A stretch of 64,000 nt of DNA from positions 1 to 64,000 of the forward strand of contig CACOGA010000003.1 of the NCBI GenBank assembly GCA_902626585.1, in the 5' to 3' direction. The notes beneath the pieces were generated by a model. That model saw only the letters and a list, made by a program, of their open reading frames with translations. It ran no database searches and was not told the origin of the DNA. The translations under genes were made by a program, and so were the position numbers. The number at the start of each line of letters is the position of its first letter. The stretch's first letter is position 1. Of this stretch, positions 1 through 8,712 are shown piece after piece. Source of the DNA: an uncultured Bacteroidota bacterium. GTDB lineage: Bacteria > Bacteroidota > Bacteroidia > Flavobacteriales > Flavobacteriaceae.

Positions 1-1301
1 AGAACTGATATAATTATCATTGATATAATTAATACTAACAATCTATTATCCAGTGGAATATAAAATCTACTTATTGAAAAATACCTAACCGCTGATGCCA
101 TAACTATCCACGAAATACTAATACTAATTATCAAACCGATAATTCCAGCGGATTCAATAAATAAAAATGAAAAAATAACAAGTGATAAAAAACCTAACAA
201 ACTTATTAAAGGGATAGGTTTTGTATTGTCGGTAAATTCAAAACCAGTTCCAGCTTTATAATAAATAGCCTTGAAGAAAGGGATTAATAAGACATATGGA
301 ATAAGATTTGCTGATTCGTAGTATTTAGAATCCAGAATAAGTATAATAATTTCAGGAAAAATAAATAATGAGAATAAAAAAGCTATTGCAATAAGGCTGA
401 TATAGATTGAAATTATATCCTTAAAAATTACTTTACTTTCGGCCCCGTGATCTCTGTGAATTTGGAATTTAATCGGAACCCAAGATGATTGAACAGAGGA
501 AACAATCAACATTAATGGCATCGAAAATTTTAGGGCAATACTATATAATCCTGTTTCGCTAAGACCTATATATTCTTTTATCAGGAATGCAGTTGTAAAG
601 TCGGTTAATATCGTTGTGAGTCTATGAGGCATAAAAGGTATTCCATAGCTTAAGAGGTTTTTAAGTTCAACAAAATCGAAACTTAATTTAAGATAGGTTT
701 TAGAAAAATAAAACAGTAAAATAAAACCAAAAATATTTCCTATTAGAGAACCAATTAAAACCCCTTCAACACCCTTTGAAAAATACACAACTAATAAGAT
801 AGTAGATAAAACAGTGACTAAAAGCTGAAATATCTTTACTAATGCAATAGTTTTAACTTTTCTCTCTGCTCTTAAAATTGTTGAAAAAATAACGGAAATA
901 TTTAAGAAGAAAGAGGTTAAAAGTGATATAATAATGAGTTGACTGTAAATACTACTATCTAATAGAAATAAAGAAATTTTTCTAGAGAAATTAACTCCTA
1001 GTATTAATGCAAAAAAAGAAAAAAACACAACAAAAAATAAACCAGTATTGAGACATAAAATCCTTTTTCCAATATCACGATATAGATTATATCTTCTAAA
1101 AATTGCATTTTTAATTCCCATCGAAAATATCGGAACAAAAAATAATGGTATATATAGAACTAAAGTTAAAACACCGTAATCTTCAGGCAATAAATAAACT
1201 GTGTATAATGGTAGTAATAGAAAGCCAATTAATTGACCCAAGACACTTGAAAGTCCATAGTAAATTGTGTCGTTTAATAATCCTTTAAGAATTTTTTTCA
1301 A
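1..1301 (-). CDS. Polysaccharide flippase (Wzx/MATE-like), 3' end outside window
   Basis: Inner-membrane exporter that would flip lipid-linked repeat units across the cytoplasmic membrane. I translated the minus strand from a TTG at 1301 and found an open frame of about 433 codons to the window edge. It encodes many hydrophobic segments with short basic loops, beginning MKKILKGLLNDTIYYGL and including the motif YGIPFMPHRLTTILTDF, typical of the polysaccharide biosynthesis (PST/MviN-like) family. The TTG start overlaps the 3' end of the upstream SGNH gene by 17 bp, which suggests translational coupling. No ATG lies near the N-terminus in this frame. The C-terminal part lies beyond position 1, so completeness cannot be judged. 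A lipid II flippase is a less likely alternative given the polysaccharide context. Confidence 0.85.
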   Translation of the reverse strand, partial: MKKILKGLLNDTIYYGLSSVLGQLIGFLLLPLYTVYLLPEDYGVLTLVLYIPLFFVPIFSMGIKNAIFRRYNLYRDIGKRILCLNTGLFFVVFFSFFALILGVNFSRKISLFLLDSSIYSQLIIISLLTSFFLNISVIFSTILRAERKVKTIALVKIFQLLVTVLSTILLVVYFSKGVEGVLIGSLIGNIFGFILLFYFSKTYLKLSFDFVELKNLLSYGIPFMPHRLTTILTDFTTAFLIKEYIGLSETGLYSIALKFSMPLMLIVSSVQSSWVPIKFQIHRDHGAESKVIFKDIISIYISLIAIAFLFSLFIFPEIIILILDSKYYESANLIPYVLLIPFFKAIYYKAGTGFEFTDNTKPIPLISLLGFLSLVIFSFLFIESAGIIGLIISISISWIVMASAVRYFSISRFYIPLDNRLLVLIISMIIISV

Positions 1302-2016
1302 TTGAAATTAATTTATTTGAAATAAGTGTTGACATCTTTTTGTTACCAACTTTATTTAAATGATATCCGTCGTCGCAAAAATCGTTTTTATCGAAATTCA
1401 TTTGGAATTCATGTAGAAATAAAGAACCATTTTTATTACAAGTTGTACTAATTATTTGATTATATAACTTCAAATTTTTTGAATAACCTGGTGATTTTTT
1501 TTCCATTTTATCAATATCTGCAATAATTGGTAAAAATATAATTGACCCCATTTTAAAATTCAAATTATTTAGTTTATTATGTATTCTTTGTAATGAGTTT
1601 TTAAAAATTTTTGGATTGGTATAAACTTTTTTTAACGAATTTTTCTTTAAAATTTGCTGTCTATTCCTCTTCCTATAATTGATTATATATACTTTTAAAA
1701 AATTTGGAAAATATTTAAAATTTAATATTCTCGATTCTAATTTTGAGAAAATTCTAGGGGCAGCATCTACTACTCCAATTTGGAAAATCAAATGTTTTGG
1801 GTTTATAAACTCGACATAATCTCTCAACAATTCATGATTTATATCTCTTACAGTCCTTTTTCTTTTTCCATTGACTATTGAATAAGTGTTACTATTAGAA
1901 ATAGAAGATAATTCACTTTGTAATAAAAATGGCCATGTTTCCTCATACTCAATAATATCAGAATCTGTTTTTCTGGCTAAACATAATGAGTCACCTAATA
2001 CTGTTATTTTGATCAT
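1285..2016 (-). CDS. SGNH/GDSL-type hydrolase-like protein
   Basis: A 243-residue protein with SGNH hydrolase hallmarks: the GDSL block at residues 8-11 (VLGDSLC) and a C-terminal block V, DGYHLNKVG, carrying the Asp and His of the triad. Block III reads FQIGVVD, where families usually have GxND, so the oxyanion-hole Asn may be replaced. No signal peptide or membrane segment is evident, so a cytoplasmic role is likely. In polysaccharide loci such proteins remove or transfer acetyl groups on sugars. That role is inferred from context, not from a diagnostic motif. It overlaps the next Gfo/Idh gene by 4 bp and the flippase by 17 bp, placing it in the same operon. Confidence 0.72.
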   Translation of the reverse strand: MIKITVLGDSLCLARKTDSDIIEYEETWPFLLQSELSSISNSNTYSIVNGKRKRTVRDINHELLRDYVEFINPKHLIFQIGVVDAAPRIFSKLESRILNFKYFPNFLKVYIINYRKRNRQQILKKNSLKKVYTNPKIFKNSLQRIHNKLNNLNFKMGSIIFLPIIADIDKMEKKSPGYSKNLKLYNQIISTTCNKNGSLFLHEFQMNFDKNDFCDDGYHLNKVGNKKMSTLISNKLISIEKNS

Positions 2017-2972
2017 TTATATAAGGTTGTATATATTTTCTGAGCATAATTCATAGCATTTGTGGCAGAATATAAACTCATTTTTTTTGGAATTTTATTT
2101 TTACTTAAGCAATTTAAAAATTGTTGGGCTTGTTTATACAAGCCAGTTTTAAATTCTTGGTCATACTTTTCTGAGAAAATTTCATTTGTATAAACTTTAT
2201 TGTTTATCAATTTATACTCAATACATTTTTCTAAAGGATTAAATAAAAACTTTCTTTTATTCGTCGTTAAAGCTATTGTCCATGAAAAATAGTTTACGCT
2301 TGATGAATAAAAGCTTACTAATTCGTTTTTATTTCCTCTGCCGCTGAGTATGTACTCATTTTTATTTTTTTTATTTGTACTAATGAAGTTGACCTGTAAA
2401 TCATTAAGATCTCCTATAAAAAAATTAATTAAATCTAGACCATGAATCGAATTTCCATAAATCATTTTTTTAATCTGATCATTATTATATCCTTTCAATT
2501 CTTTTAAATAGTCTGGTTGTTCGGACCACTCAATTCTAAAACTTAAAATTTTTTCATTTTTACATTCTCTGATTAGTTTTTTTACTTTCCTGAAAATCGA
2601 ATAATATCTTCGATTAAAAGCAGGAAAAACGAGTGTTTGATATTCGTTAGATAATTCAATTAGGTTATGGTGTTCACTAACAGAAGTACCTGTAGGTTTT
2701 TCTAAGAGGATTGGAATTTTATATGGTATGATATCAGAACATATATTAAAATTAGTCCAAAAGGGTGTAGATAATATTATAAAATCTAAATCACAATCAT
2801 TAATCATTTTATGATAATCAGTGTAAGATTTTTTAACTCCATCTTTAAGAGCTATACGATTATTTTTTTGTGACCTGTTTGTTGTTGCATAAATTTCACA
2901 CCCAAGTTTTTTGAATACCTGGGAATGTAATTTTCCCATTTTACCATATCCTATAACACCTACTTTAATCAT
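2013..2972 (-). CDS. Gfo/Idh/MocA family NAD(P)-dependent oxidoreductase
   Basis: A 319-residue sugar oxidoreductase. The N-terminal Rossmann motif GYGKMGKLHSQVF (residues 8-20) binds NAD(P), and LLEKPTGTS (about 90-98) contains the family's conserved EKP with the catalytic Lys. The C-terminal half is the alpha/beta substrate domain. Family members oxidise or reduce a ring or side-chain hydroxyl of sugars or nucleotide sugars, and the substrate cannot be read from the sequence. It overlaps both neighbours by 4 bp and follows another Gfo/Idh gene, a NeuA-like cytidylyltransferase and a 2-hydroxyacid dehydrogenase. A role in making or modifying a CMP-activated sugar acid is therefore the best inference. 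Confidence 0.85.
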   Translation of the reverse strand: MIKVGVIGYGKMGKLHSQVFKKLGCEIYATTNRSQKNNRIALKDGVKKSYTDYHKMINDCDLDFIILSTPFWTNFNICSDIIPYKIPILLEKPTGTSVSEHHNLIELSNEYQTLVFPAFNRRYYSIFRKVKKLIRECKNEKILSFRIEWSEQPDYLKELKGYNNDQIKKMIYGNSIHGLDLINFFIGDLNDLQVNFISTNKKNKNEYILSGRGNKNELVSFYSSSVNYFSWTIALTTNKRKFLFNPLEKCIEYKLINNKVYTNEIFSEKYDQEFKTGLYKQAQQFLNCLSKNKIPKKMSLYSATNAMNYAQKIYTTLYK

Positions 2973-3958
2973 GTTATCGGTAAATTTTTCTTTTTAATCT
3001 TTTCATCATTTATTGGTAACTTAACAGGTTTATTATTTTTTTTATTGGATTCATAAGCAGCTATCAAAATTTCAACAGCATTGAATCCAAAATATGAGTC
3101 TGAAAATTTAGCATTATTATAAACCAGGTCTTTAATTAAATTTTCTATCATTTCATACATATCAACTTTTAGAGATATTTCATTAGGGGGTTTAATAAAA
3201 CTTAATTCACCATTTTGATCTCTTTCGCAGATTTCTAAGTTTTCAAATTTTTCATCAAATCTAATCCTACAATTATTATAGTGTATTTCTAATGTTCTAG
3301 GACCTGATGCAATTTCAAGCTGAGAAATAATAGCTTTTTTTTCATTTCCATAATCAAGGATAACTAACCCCCCGGGATCTTTGAATCTATTCCCACGAGG
3401 ATTAGTTAAGTGTGGGTTATCAACCCATCCTGACACAGACTGGGGATGCTTGTCAAAAATATAATTTGCTAAGTCAAAAGAGTGAGTACCCAAACATCCT
3501 AAACCTATTCCTGGTCTTTGAATATATATACTAAATATTTCACCCCATCCACGAATATTTTTTTGTTCTTTTATCCAATTGTATATAGGGGAAAATCTTC
3601 TTGATTGATTTACAGAAAGTAAAACATTATTTTTAGTTGCATATATCATCATATCTCTGCAGTCTTCGATACTACATGCCATTGGTTTTTCAACCATAAT
3701 ATATTTTACACCATTATCAATAGCATTAATTGTTAATGATTTATGACTATCGGCGTTAGTGGCTATAAATACTAAATCAACTTTATTTTCAATGTATAAA
3801 TCTTCAGTATTGATATAAGTTTTATAATTTAAAAAAGAACTTAAAATGTTTTTATTCAAATCAACTAAACCAACGATTTCAAAATCTGAAAATCTATTTT
3901 CAATAACACTTAATATTCTTCTACCGTGAGGACCTAATCCAATAATAGCAACTTTCAT
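2969..3958 (-). CDS. Gfo/Idh/MocA family NAD(P)-dependent oxidoreductase (second copy)
   Basis: A 329-residue oxidoreductase with a Rossmann motif, GLGPHGRRILSVI (residues 7-19), and the catalytic-Lys motif MVEKPMA (about 92-98). A downstream segment, GLGCLGTHSFDLANY, contains the conserved His-Asp region of the substrate domain. It is clearly divergent from the adjacent Gfo/Idh gene, so the pair is not a recent duplication. Stops and starts overlap by 4 bp on both sides (ATGA type), which indicates coupled translation with the NeuA-like gene upstream. The exact substrate is unknown. The tandem arrangement suggests two successive redox steps, or an oxidation followed by a reduction, on one sugar. 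Confidence 0.85.
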   Translation of the reverse strand: MKVAIIGLGPHGRRILSVIENRFSDFEIVGLVDLNKNILSSFLNYKTYINTEDLYIENKVDLVFIATNADSHKSLTINAIDNGVKYIMVEKPMACSIEDCRDMMIYATKNNVLLSVNQSRRFSPIYNWIKEQKNIRGWGEIFSIYIQRPGIGLGCLGTHSFDLANYIFDKHPQSVSGWVDNPHLTNPRGNRFKDPGGLVILDYGNEKKAIISQLEIASGPRTLEIHYNNCRIRFDEKFENLEICERDQNGELSFIKPPNEISLKVDMYEMIENLIKDLVYNNAKFSDSYFGFNAVEILIAAYESNKKNNKPVKLPINDEKIKKKNLPIT

Positions 3959-4644
3959 TTTAATTTACTCTTTAAGAATTCGGCAAAATAAAAATCACTC
4001 ATATTATTAATGTCTACAGATCTATGGGACGGCATTTCATATCCCTTACAATTATCACCGATAATTTTACCACGATCAATAATTTTTGTTTTTGATACAT
4101 AAACTGAGCAATTTCTAACAAATATATCAGGAAGTTGAGATGCAAGCATTCTGTTTTTTTCATCTTCAAAATAGGGTACCAATTTGCCTTTAACAATTGT
4201 TTTCATCTTAACTGGATGAATCATGTGTTCTACCCTAACTATACTCACAACACTATCAGAATCAGATTTATTCAGCAAATCAATACATCCGTCTATATCT
4301 TCAACTAAAGTTAATGGGGATGTTGGCTGTAAGATTACCACAACATCAAATAATAAGTTTTTATTTTTAAAATGTTTAAGAGCATGCTTAACATAACCTA
4401 TTGCCTCAGAGTCGTCTTGTGAAAGGTGATCAGGTCTTTTTATTTTAAACAGTTTTTTAAATTTTTTTGATAGACTAAGAATTTCATCATCGTCTGTTGA
4501 AATAGCCAATGTATCTATTTTTTTAGATTTGAGAGCTGTGTTAACAATGTGCTCATATAATGGCTTTTCAAAAAATAATTTTCTGTTTTTGAAAGGAATT
4601 CTTTTTGAACCTTTTCTACACGGTATTATGCCTAAAACTTTCAT
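3955..4644 (-). CDS. NeuA-like CMP-sugar acid cytidylyltransferase
   Basis: A 229-residue cytidylyltransferase that would activate a nonulosonic or related keto sugar acid with CTP to give a CMP-sugar. The nucleotide-binding signature IPCRKGSKRIPFKN lies at residues 7-20. LQPTSPL (about 105) and the C-terminal metal-binding motif RSVDINNMSDF match the acylneuraminate family. The length fits the catalytic domain alone, with no C-terminal esterase domain as in some NeuA proteins. It abuts the hydroxyacid dehydrogenase directly, and NeuC and NeuB genes lie just upstream, completing a NeuB-NeuC-NeuA trio. The exact sugar (Neu5Ac, legionaminate or another) cannot be decided from sequence, so no symbol is given. 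Confidence 0.87.
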   Translation of the reverse strand: MKVLGIIPCRKGSKRIPFKNRKLFFEKPLYEHIVNTALKSKKIDTLAISTDDDEILSLSKKFKKLFKIKRPDHLSQDDSEAIGYVKHALKHFKNKNLLFDVVVILQPTSPLTLVEDIDGCIDLLNKSDSDSVVSIVRVEHMIHPVKMKTIVKGKLVPYFEDEKNRMLASQLPDIFVRNCSVYVSKTKIIDRGKIIGDNCKGYEMPSHRSVDINNMSDFYFAEFLKSKLK

Positions 4645-5586
4645 TTAACTAGAAATAAAATTTATAATTTTCTTTGCGATGAACATTTCAGTTTTTTTAA
4701 ATGACTCATATGTATTACCTCCAATATGTGGGCTAATAATCAGGTTATTATTCGTATTGGAATATTTTAAAAGAGGATTATTTAACATAATATTTTTATT
4801 TTCATTGTTAATCACATCTAATGCAACGCCTGCAATATTTTTTGACTCTAAACAATTTATGAGATCGTCTTCATCAATAACTTGACCTCTGGATGTATTT
4901 ATTAGCCATTTAGTATCATTAAAAAATTTAAATATTTGTTTATTAAAGAGATTGTGTGTTGATTTATTATAATCAACATGAATTGAAATTATGTCACATT
5001 CGGAAATCAATGAACCTAAATCTGAGATAAACTTAATATCATTAGATTTATGTTTTTTTTCAGTATCGTTATAGTAAACCTCACATCCAAATGACTTAAA
5101 ATATTCGGATACAATTGTACCAAGTCGACCTAGTCCCACTATTCCAACTTTTTTTTTATAAAGCTCATATCCACGAAAAAAATCTCTATTCCAATTACCC
5201 TGTAATACATGACCAATAGCAAAATTAGTTTTTCTCATCAAAGACATTGTTAAGTTAATAGTTAGTTCAGCTGTTGCTCTAATGTTATTTAAAAATTCTG
5301 TTTCACCTTTCAATGAAATAATTTTTATTCCAAGTTTTTCACATAATTTAATATCAATGTGATCGATGCCAGTTACAGGGGTTGCAATTATTTTACACCT
5401 AGAATTTTTTGAAAGAACCTTTTCATCAATTCTGTATCCTAATCTAAACCAAAAAATATCATATTCCTCTAATATAGATTTTATATCATCTTGTGTACAA
5501 GAATTAATGTCAACTTCAAAGTAGATATTTAGAAAATCAACTACATTTTTTGAAAAGTCTTTGTTTTCTGCAATTCTTAATCTCAT
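4645..5586 (-). CDS. D-isomer-specific 2-hydroxyacid dehydrogenase family protein
   Basis: A 313-residue NAD-dependent dehydrogenase. It carries GLGRLGTIVSEYF (Rossmann GxGxxG, about residues 149-161), NTSRGQVIDEDDL with the catalytic Arg, an Asp/Glu region GVALDVINNE, and SPHIGGNT with the catalytic His, all in the family order. It resembles phosphoglycerate or glyoxylate dehydrogenases but has no ACT domain. Its position between neuA-like and neuC-like genes, with zero or 3-bp gaps, is unusual for a serine-pathway enzyme. It argues that its substrate is a 2-keto or 2-hydroxy acid within sugar synthesis. I cannot say which. Plain SerA activity remains possible. Confidence 0.85.
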   Translation of the reverse strand: MRLRIAENKDFSKNVVDFLNIYFEVDINSCTQDDIKSILEEYDIFWFRLGYRIDEKVLSKNSRCKIIATPVTGIDHIDIKLCEKLGIKIISLKGETEFLNNIRATAELTINLTMSLMRKTNFAIGHVLQGNWNRDFFRGYELYKKKVGIVGLGRLGTIVSEYFKSFGCEVYYNDTEKKHKSNDIKFISDLGSLISECDIISIHVDYNKSTHNLFNKQIFKFFNDTKWLINTSRGQVIDEDDLINCLESKNIAGVALDVINNENKNIMLNNPLLKYSNTNNNLIISPHIGGNTYESFKKTEMFIAKKIINFISS

Positions 5587-5589
5587 TGA

Positions 5590-6756
5590 CTAGTAAGTTA
5601 ATTTTTTTGTAAATGTCAAATTAATTTCGCTCAAAAGGGTCGCAATCATTTTACCAGAAGAACCATTTCCGTAAATATATTCTGATTTATAAATTCCGTG
5701 ATTTAAATGTTTATTTACTGAACTAATTATTTCATCTTCTGAATAGTCAATATCAATAACATTCGTACCTCTGGTTCTTCCATTTTGTCTGGACCCTATA
5801 TTAACCACTGGAATTCCCAAATATGAACATTCTCTTATTCCAACACTGGAATTACCGATAAGACATAATGAATTTTTTATAACTTTTAAAAAATCTAATG
5901 GTTCCATATTTTTAACAAATCTTATGTTTTTATTTTTTTTATTCTCTCTAAAAGCCCTTAACCCCTTAGAAGTTCTGTCTGATCCAGCATCGACGTTAGG
6001 CCAAAACCATAATGTTGGTATTTCTAATTTTTTTATAGCATTCAAAGTAATTTCAATGTGAGATCTGGCTTCATTAAATTCAGTTGTAACCGGATGCTGC
6101 ATAACAACTAAATATCCCTTGTCAAGTTTAATATCTGCACCAACAGTATTATATTTTAATAATGGATCAAAATCCAAATCTGAATCATGCTTTAATAATT
6201 CAGCAATATCAATTGATGGGCACCCAGTCTTATATACTCTTTCAGGAGATTCTCCCATTCTGATTAATCTTTCCTGTGCTTTTTTTGTGGCAACAAAATG
6301 AATATCTGATAATTTTGTCACTGCATGTCTTACTTTTTCATCAATATTTCCAGTAACTTCTCCACCTTGTATATGTACTAAAGGAATATTCATATATGAG
6401 GCTGCTATGGCTGTTGAAATAGTTTCGAATCTATCTGCAATTGTTATCACAGCATCAGGCTTAATTCTCTTCATAACAGTCGAAAGCTCAATAATTCCAA
6501 GACCGGTACTTTTTGCTTGACATTCTAAATTGGAGCCTTCAACTAAAGAAAATATTTCTTCATAAATTTCAAACCCATCGTTTCTTATAACTTTTGATGT
6601 ATCACCATATTTATTTAAAACCGCAGAGGCAGCAGTAACTAAATATAACTCTAGTTGTTCGTTGTTATTAATCGCTTTAAGAGCTGTTTTTATTCTGCTA
6701 TAACTGGGTCTTGCAGTAACAACTGCTAGTATTTTTCTTTTAGTCTTCAAGATCAC
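5590..6756 (-). CDS. neuC: NeuC-like hydrolysing UDP-GlcNAc 2-epimerase
   Basis: A 388-residue GT-B fold enzyme expected to hydrolyse and epimerise a UDP-N-acetylhexosamine, releasing the ManNAc-type sugar for NeuB. Diagnostic parts are VVTARPSYSRIKTAL near the N-terminus, HIQGGEVTGNIDEKVRHAVTKL (conserved Glu and His; NeuC-type GEVTG rather than WecB-type GDVxS), and a C-terminal GNSSVGIRE. The chosen start is a GTG at 6756, overlapping the 3' end of neuB by 17 bp. A TTG two codons later is an alternative. The tight coupling to neuB supports a shared pathway. Whether the substrate is UDP-GlcNAc itself or a further modified sugar is open, because WlbA and WlbB relatives lie in the same operon. 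Confidence 0.87.
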   Translation of the reverse strand: MILKTKRKILAVVTARPSYSRIKTALKAINNNEQLELYLVTAASAVLNKYGDTSKVIRNDGFEIYEEIFSLVEGSNLECQAKSTGLGIIELSTVMKRIKPDAVITIADRFETISTAIAASYMNIPLVHIQGGEVTGNIDEKVRHAVTKLSDIHFVATKKAQERLIRMGESPERVYKTGCPSIDIAELLKHDSDLDFDPLLKYNTVGADIKLDKGYLVVMQHPVTTEFNEARSHIEITLNAIKKLEIPTLWFWPNVDAGSDRTSKGLRAFRENKKNKNIRFVKNMEPLDFLKVIKNSLCLIGNSSVGIRECSYLGIPVVNIGSRQNGRTRGTNVIDIDYSEDEIISSVNKHLNHGIYKSEYIYGNGSSGKMIATLLSEINLTFTKKLTY

Positions 6757-7750
6757 TTGGTTTTAAGAATTCATATTGATTTTTATCTACTTTGAGTTTC
6801 ATTCCTAAAAAATGTTGGAATTTTGAGGCTGGGATACCCATATTTGCCGGTTTTTTGGATTCTAAACATTCGATAGTCAACACTTCACCTTTTGCCATTT
6901 TTCGGTTAACAGAAAGAGATTTCTCAAAAATATCCTTAATTTTTTTAAAATCTTTATTTTCTGATTTGTCAACAGTGTTACTTTTAGCAACTTCAATAAA
7001 GTTAATTGCATCAACTAATTCTTTCACTTCATTAAAATTAAGGGAGGATGAGGAGTCTGGACCAAACATATCTTTGTCATATGTAACATGAAATTCTAAA
7101 ATTTCAGCTCCTAGTGTTGATGCTGCTATTGAAGTCCAAATTTTACCAGAATGATCAGAAAAGCCAATCTTACATTTTGGAAATTTAACTTTCAAATCTC
7201 CAATAACATTTAAGCCTAACTTTTCTGGTGGAGTAGGATAACTTGTTGTACATTGTAATATTGAAATATCATCAATTCTATTTTTAATATAATCATATGT
7301 GTTAGAAATTTCTTTGAAATCACTCATACCAGTAGATAAAATAATAGGCTTATTAGTCTTTATAATATTTTCAATCATTAGTAGATTAGATAATTCTCCG
7401 GAACCGATTTTGTATCTTTTTACTCCCAGCCTTTCAAGTAACTCAACTGCTTTAACAGAGAAAGGTGAAGATATAAATTCTAGACCAACATCTTCACAAT
7501 GCAGCTTGATATTGAACCACTGTTCATCGGTGAAAGACATTCTATTCCAATAGTCAAATCTTGATTTGTCTTCGTAACTAAAATTAACTCTAAATTTTTC
7601 AAACTCACTACTTTCTGCCTCTGCTATATGGGTTTGAAATTTAATTGAATTGACCCCGGTTTTACTAACAGAGTCTATATATGAGTGAAGTATACCAAGG
7701 CTACCATCGTGAGCCTGACCAATTTCTGCAATCAAAAATGTATTATTCAT
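6740..7750 (-). CDS. neuB: NeuB-like N-acylneuraminate/nonulosonate synthase
   Basis: A 336-residue PEP-dependent synthase that would condense an N-acyl mannosamine-type sugar with phosphoenolpyruvate to a nonulosonic acid. Barrel motifs include IKFQTH (about 37-42), KIGSGEL, STGMSDF, LQCTTSYPTPPE, GFSDHSG and a metal or phosphate-binding segment FHVTYDKDMFGPDSSSSL. The C-terminus, KKPANMGIPASKF, is a shortened antifreeze-like (SAF) domain, slightly shorter than the E. coli enzyme. The EFHVTYDKDMFGPD form differs from the common EKHFTLD form, so this belongs to a variant branch and its sugar may not be Neu5Ac. It overlaps wlbA-like upstream by 4 bp and neuC downstream by 17 bp. Confidence 0.87.
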   Translation of the reverse strand: MNNTFLIAEIGQAHDGSLGILHSYIDSVSKTGVNSIKFQTHIAEAESSEFEKFRVNFSYEDKSRFDYWNRMSFTDEQWFNIKLHCEDVGLEFISSPFSVKAVELLERLGVKRYKIGSGELSNLLMIENIIKTNKPIILSTGMSDFKEISNTYDYIKNRIDDISILQCTTSYPTPPEKLGLNVIGDLKVKFPKCKIGFSDHSGKIWTSIAASTLGAEILEFHVTYDKDMFGPDSSSSLNFNEVKELVDAINFIEVAKSNTVDKSENKDFKKIKDIFEKSLSVNRKMAKGEVLTIECLESKKPANMGIPASKFQHFLGMKLKVDKNQYEFLKPSDLED

Positions 7751-8712
7751 TTAAAAGGGTGTTTATTTAATTCTAACTTACAAAATGGGTGATAGTCTCC
7801 GCTTAATTTAGTTATTGATGAATTCCTAATATCACTGATAATTTCAATGGCAGGCTTAGCGTCTTTTAAACCAAATCCTTTTCCGGAAATGATATCATTG
7901 TAAACCACTGTATGAAGCTCTTCAAATCCACCACTAAATTCCAATTCTTCTCCTTGGATTTTAATTGATCTAAAAGTCTTTTGTCCATTTGATCTAATTT
8001 CTTTAGGGATTAAATCTTCATTAATCGACAGAAACCATCTAACTCGAGCCATTTCAAATTCTAAAAACCCTCCAGCCCTATCATGTGTATTTACATGAAC
8101 TATATTTGATTGAATTTTTCCAAATATCCATGATAGCATATCAAAAAAATGTACTCCAATATTGGTAGTAACTCCCCCAGATTTCGAAACATCACCTTTC
8201 CATGAACTATAATACCATTTACCTCTTGAGGTTAGGTAGGTTAAATCAATATCATATTTTGAATTTAATTTATCAAATTTTATTTTGTTTCTTAATTTAA
8301 TTATAGCTGGATGAACTCTTAATTGTAGAATATTCCATATTTTTTTTCCGGTTTCATTTTCAAGTTTTTCCAGAGAATTAATATTCCATGGATTTAAAAC
8401 CAATGGTTTTTCACAAATAGCATCAGATCCGTTTCTTAAAGACATTCTAATATGAGAGTCATGTAGATAATTGGGGCTACAAATAGCAGTATAATCTATT
8501 TGAGTATCCTTATCATATTTTAGTTTCTGAACATGACGGTCATACCTCTCAATTTCTGTGAAGAAATCCGCATTTGGAAAGTAACTATCTATAATGCCAA
8601 TACTATCATTTTTATCAAGAGCAACAATCAAATTATTATTTGTATCTTTTATAGCCTTCATATGTCTTGGAGCTATGTATCCAGAAGCTCCGATTAAACC
8701 AAAATTTTTCAT
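7747..8712 (-). CDS. wlbA: WlbA/WbpB-like UDP-N-acetylglucosaminuronate 3-dehydrogenase
   Basis: A 321-residue Gfo/Idh oxidoreductase of the WlbA/WbpB group, which oxidises C3 of UDP-GlcNAcA to the 3-keto sugar. The N-terminus GLIGASGYIAPRHMKAI and the following YFPNADFFTEIERYDRH are the strongest family markers. CEKPLVL carries the catalytic Lys. Partner enzymes occur in the same operon: the 6-dehydrogenase (9304-10587), a WbpE-like aminotransferase (17212-18345) and the N-acetyltransferase directly upstream. Together they would give UDP-GlcNAc3NAcA. It overlaps the acetyltransferase and neuB by 4 bp each. Assignment to this group is firm, but the physiological product depends on the final pathway. 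Confidence 0.87.
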   Translation of the reverse strand: MKNFGLIGASGYIAPRHMKAIKDTNNNLIVALDKNDSIGIIDSYFPNADFFTEIERYDRHVQKLKYDKDTQIDYTAICSPNYLHDSHIRMSLRNGSDAICEKPLVLNPWNINSLEKLENETGKKIWNILQLRVHPAIIKLRNKIKFDKLNSKYDIDLTYLTSRGKWYYSSWKGDVSKSGGVTTNIGVHFFDMLSWIFGKIQSNIVHVNTHDRAGGFLEFEMARVRWFLSINEDLIPKEIRSNGQKTFRSIKIQGEELEFSGGFEELHTVVYNDIISGKGFGLKDAKPAIEIISDIRNSSITKLSGDYHPFCKLELNKHPFK

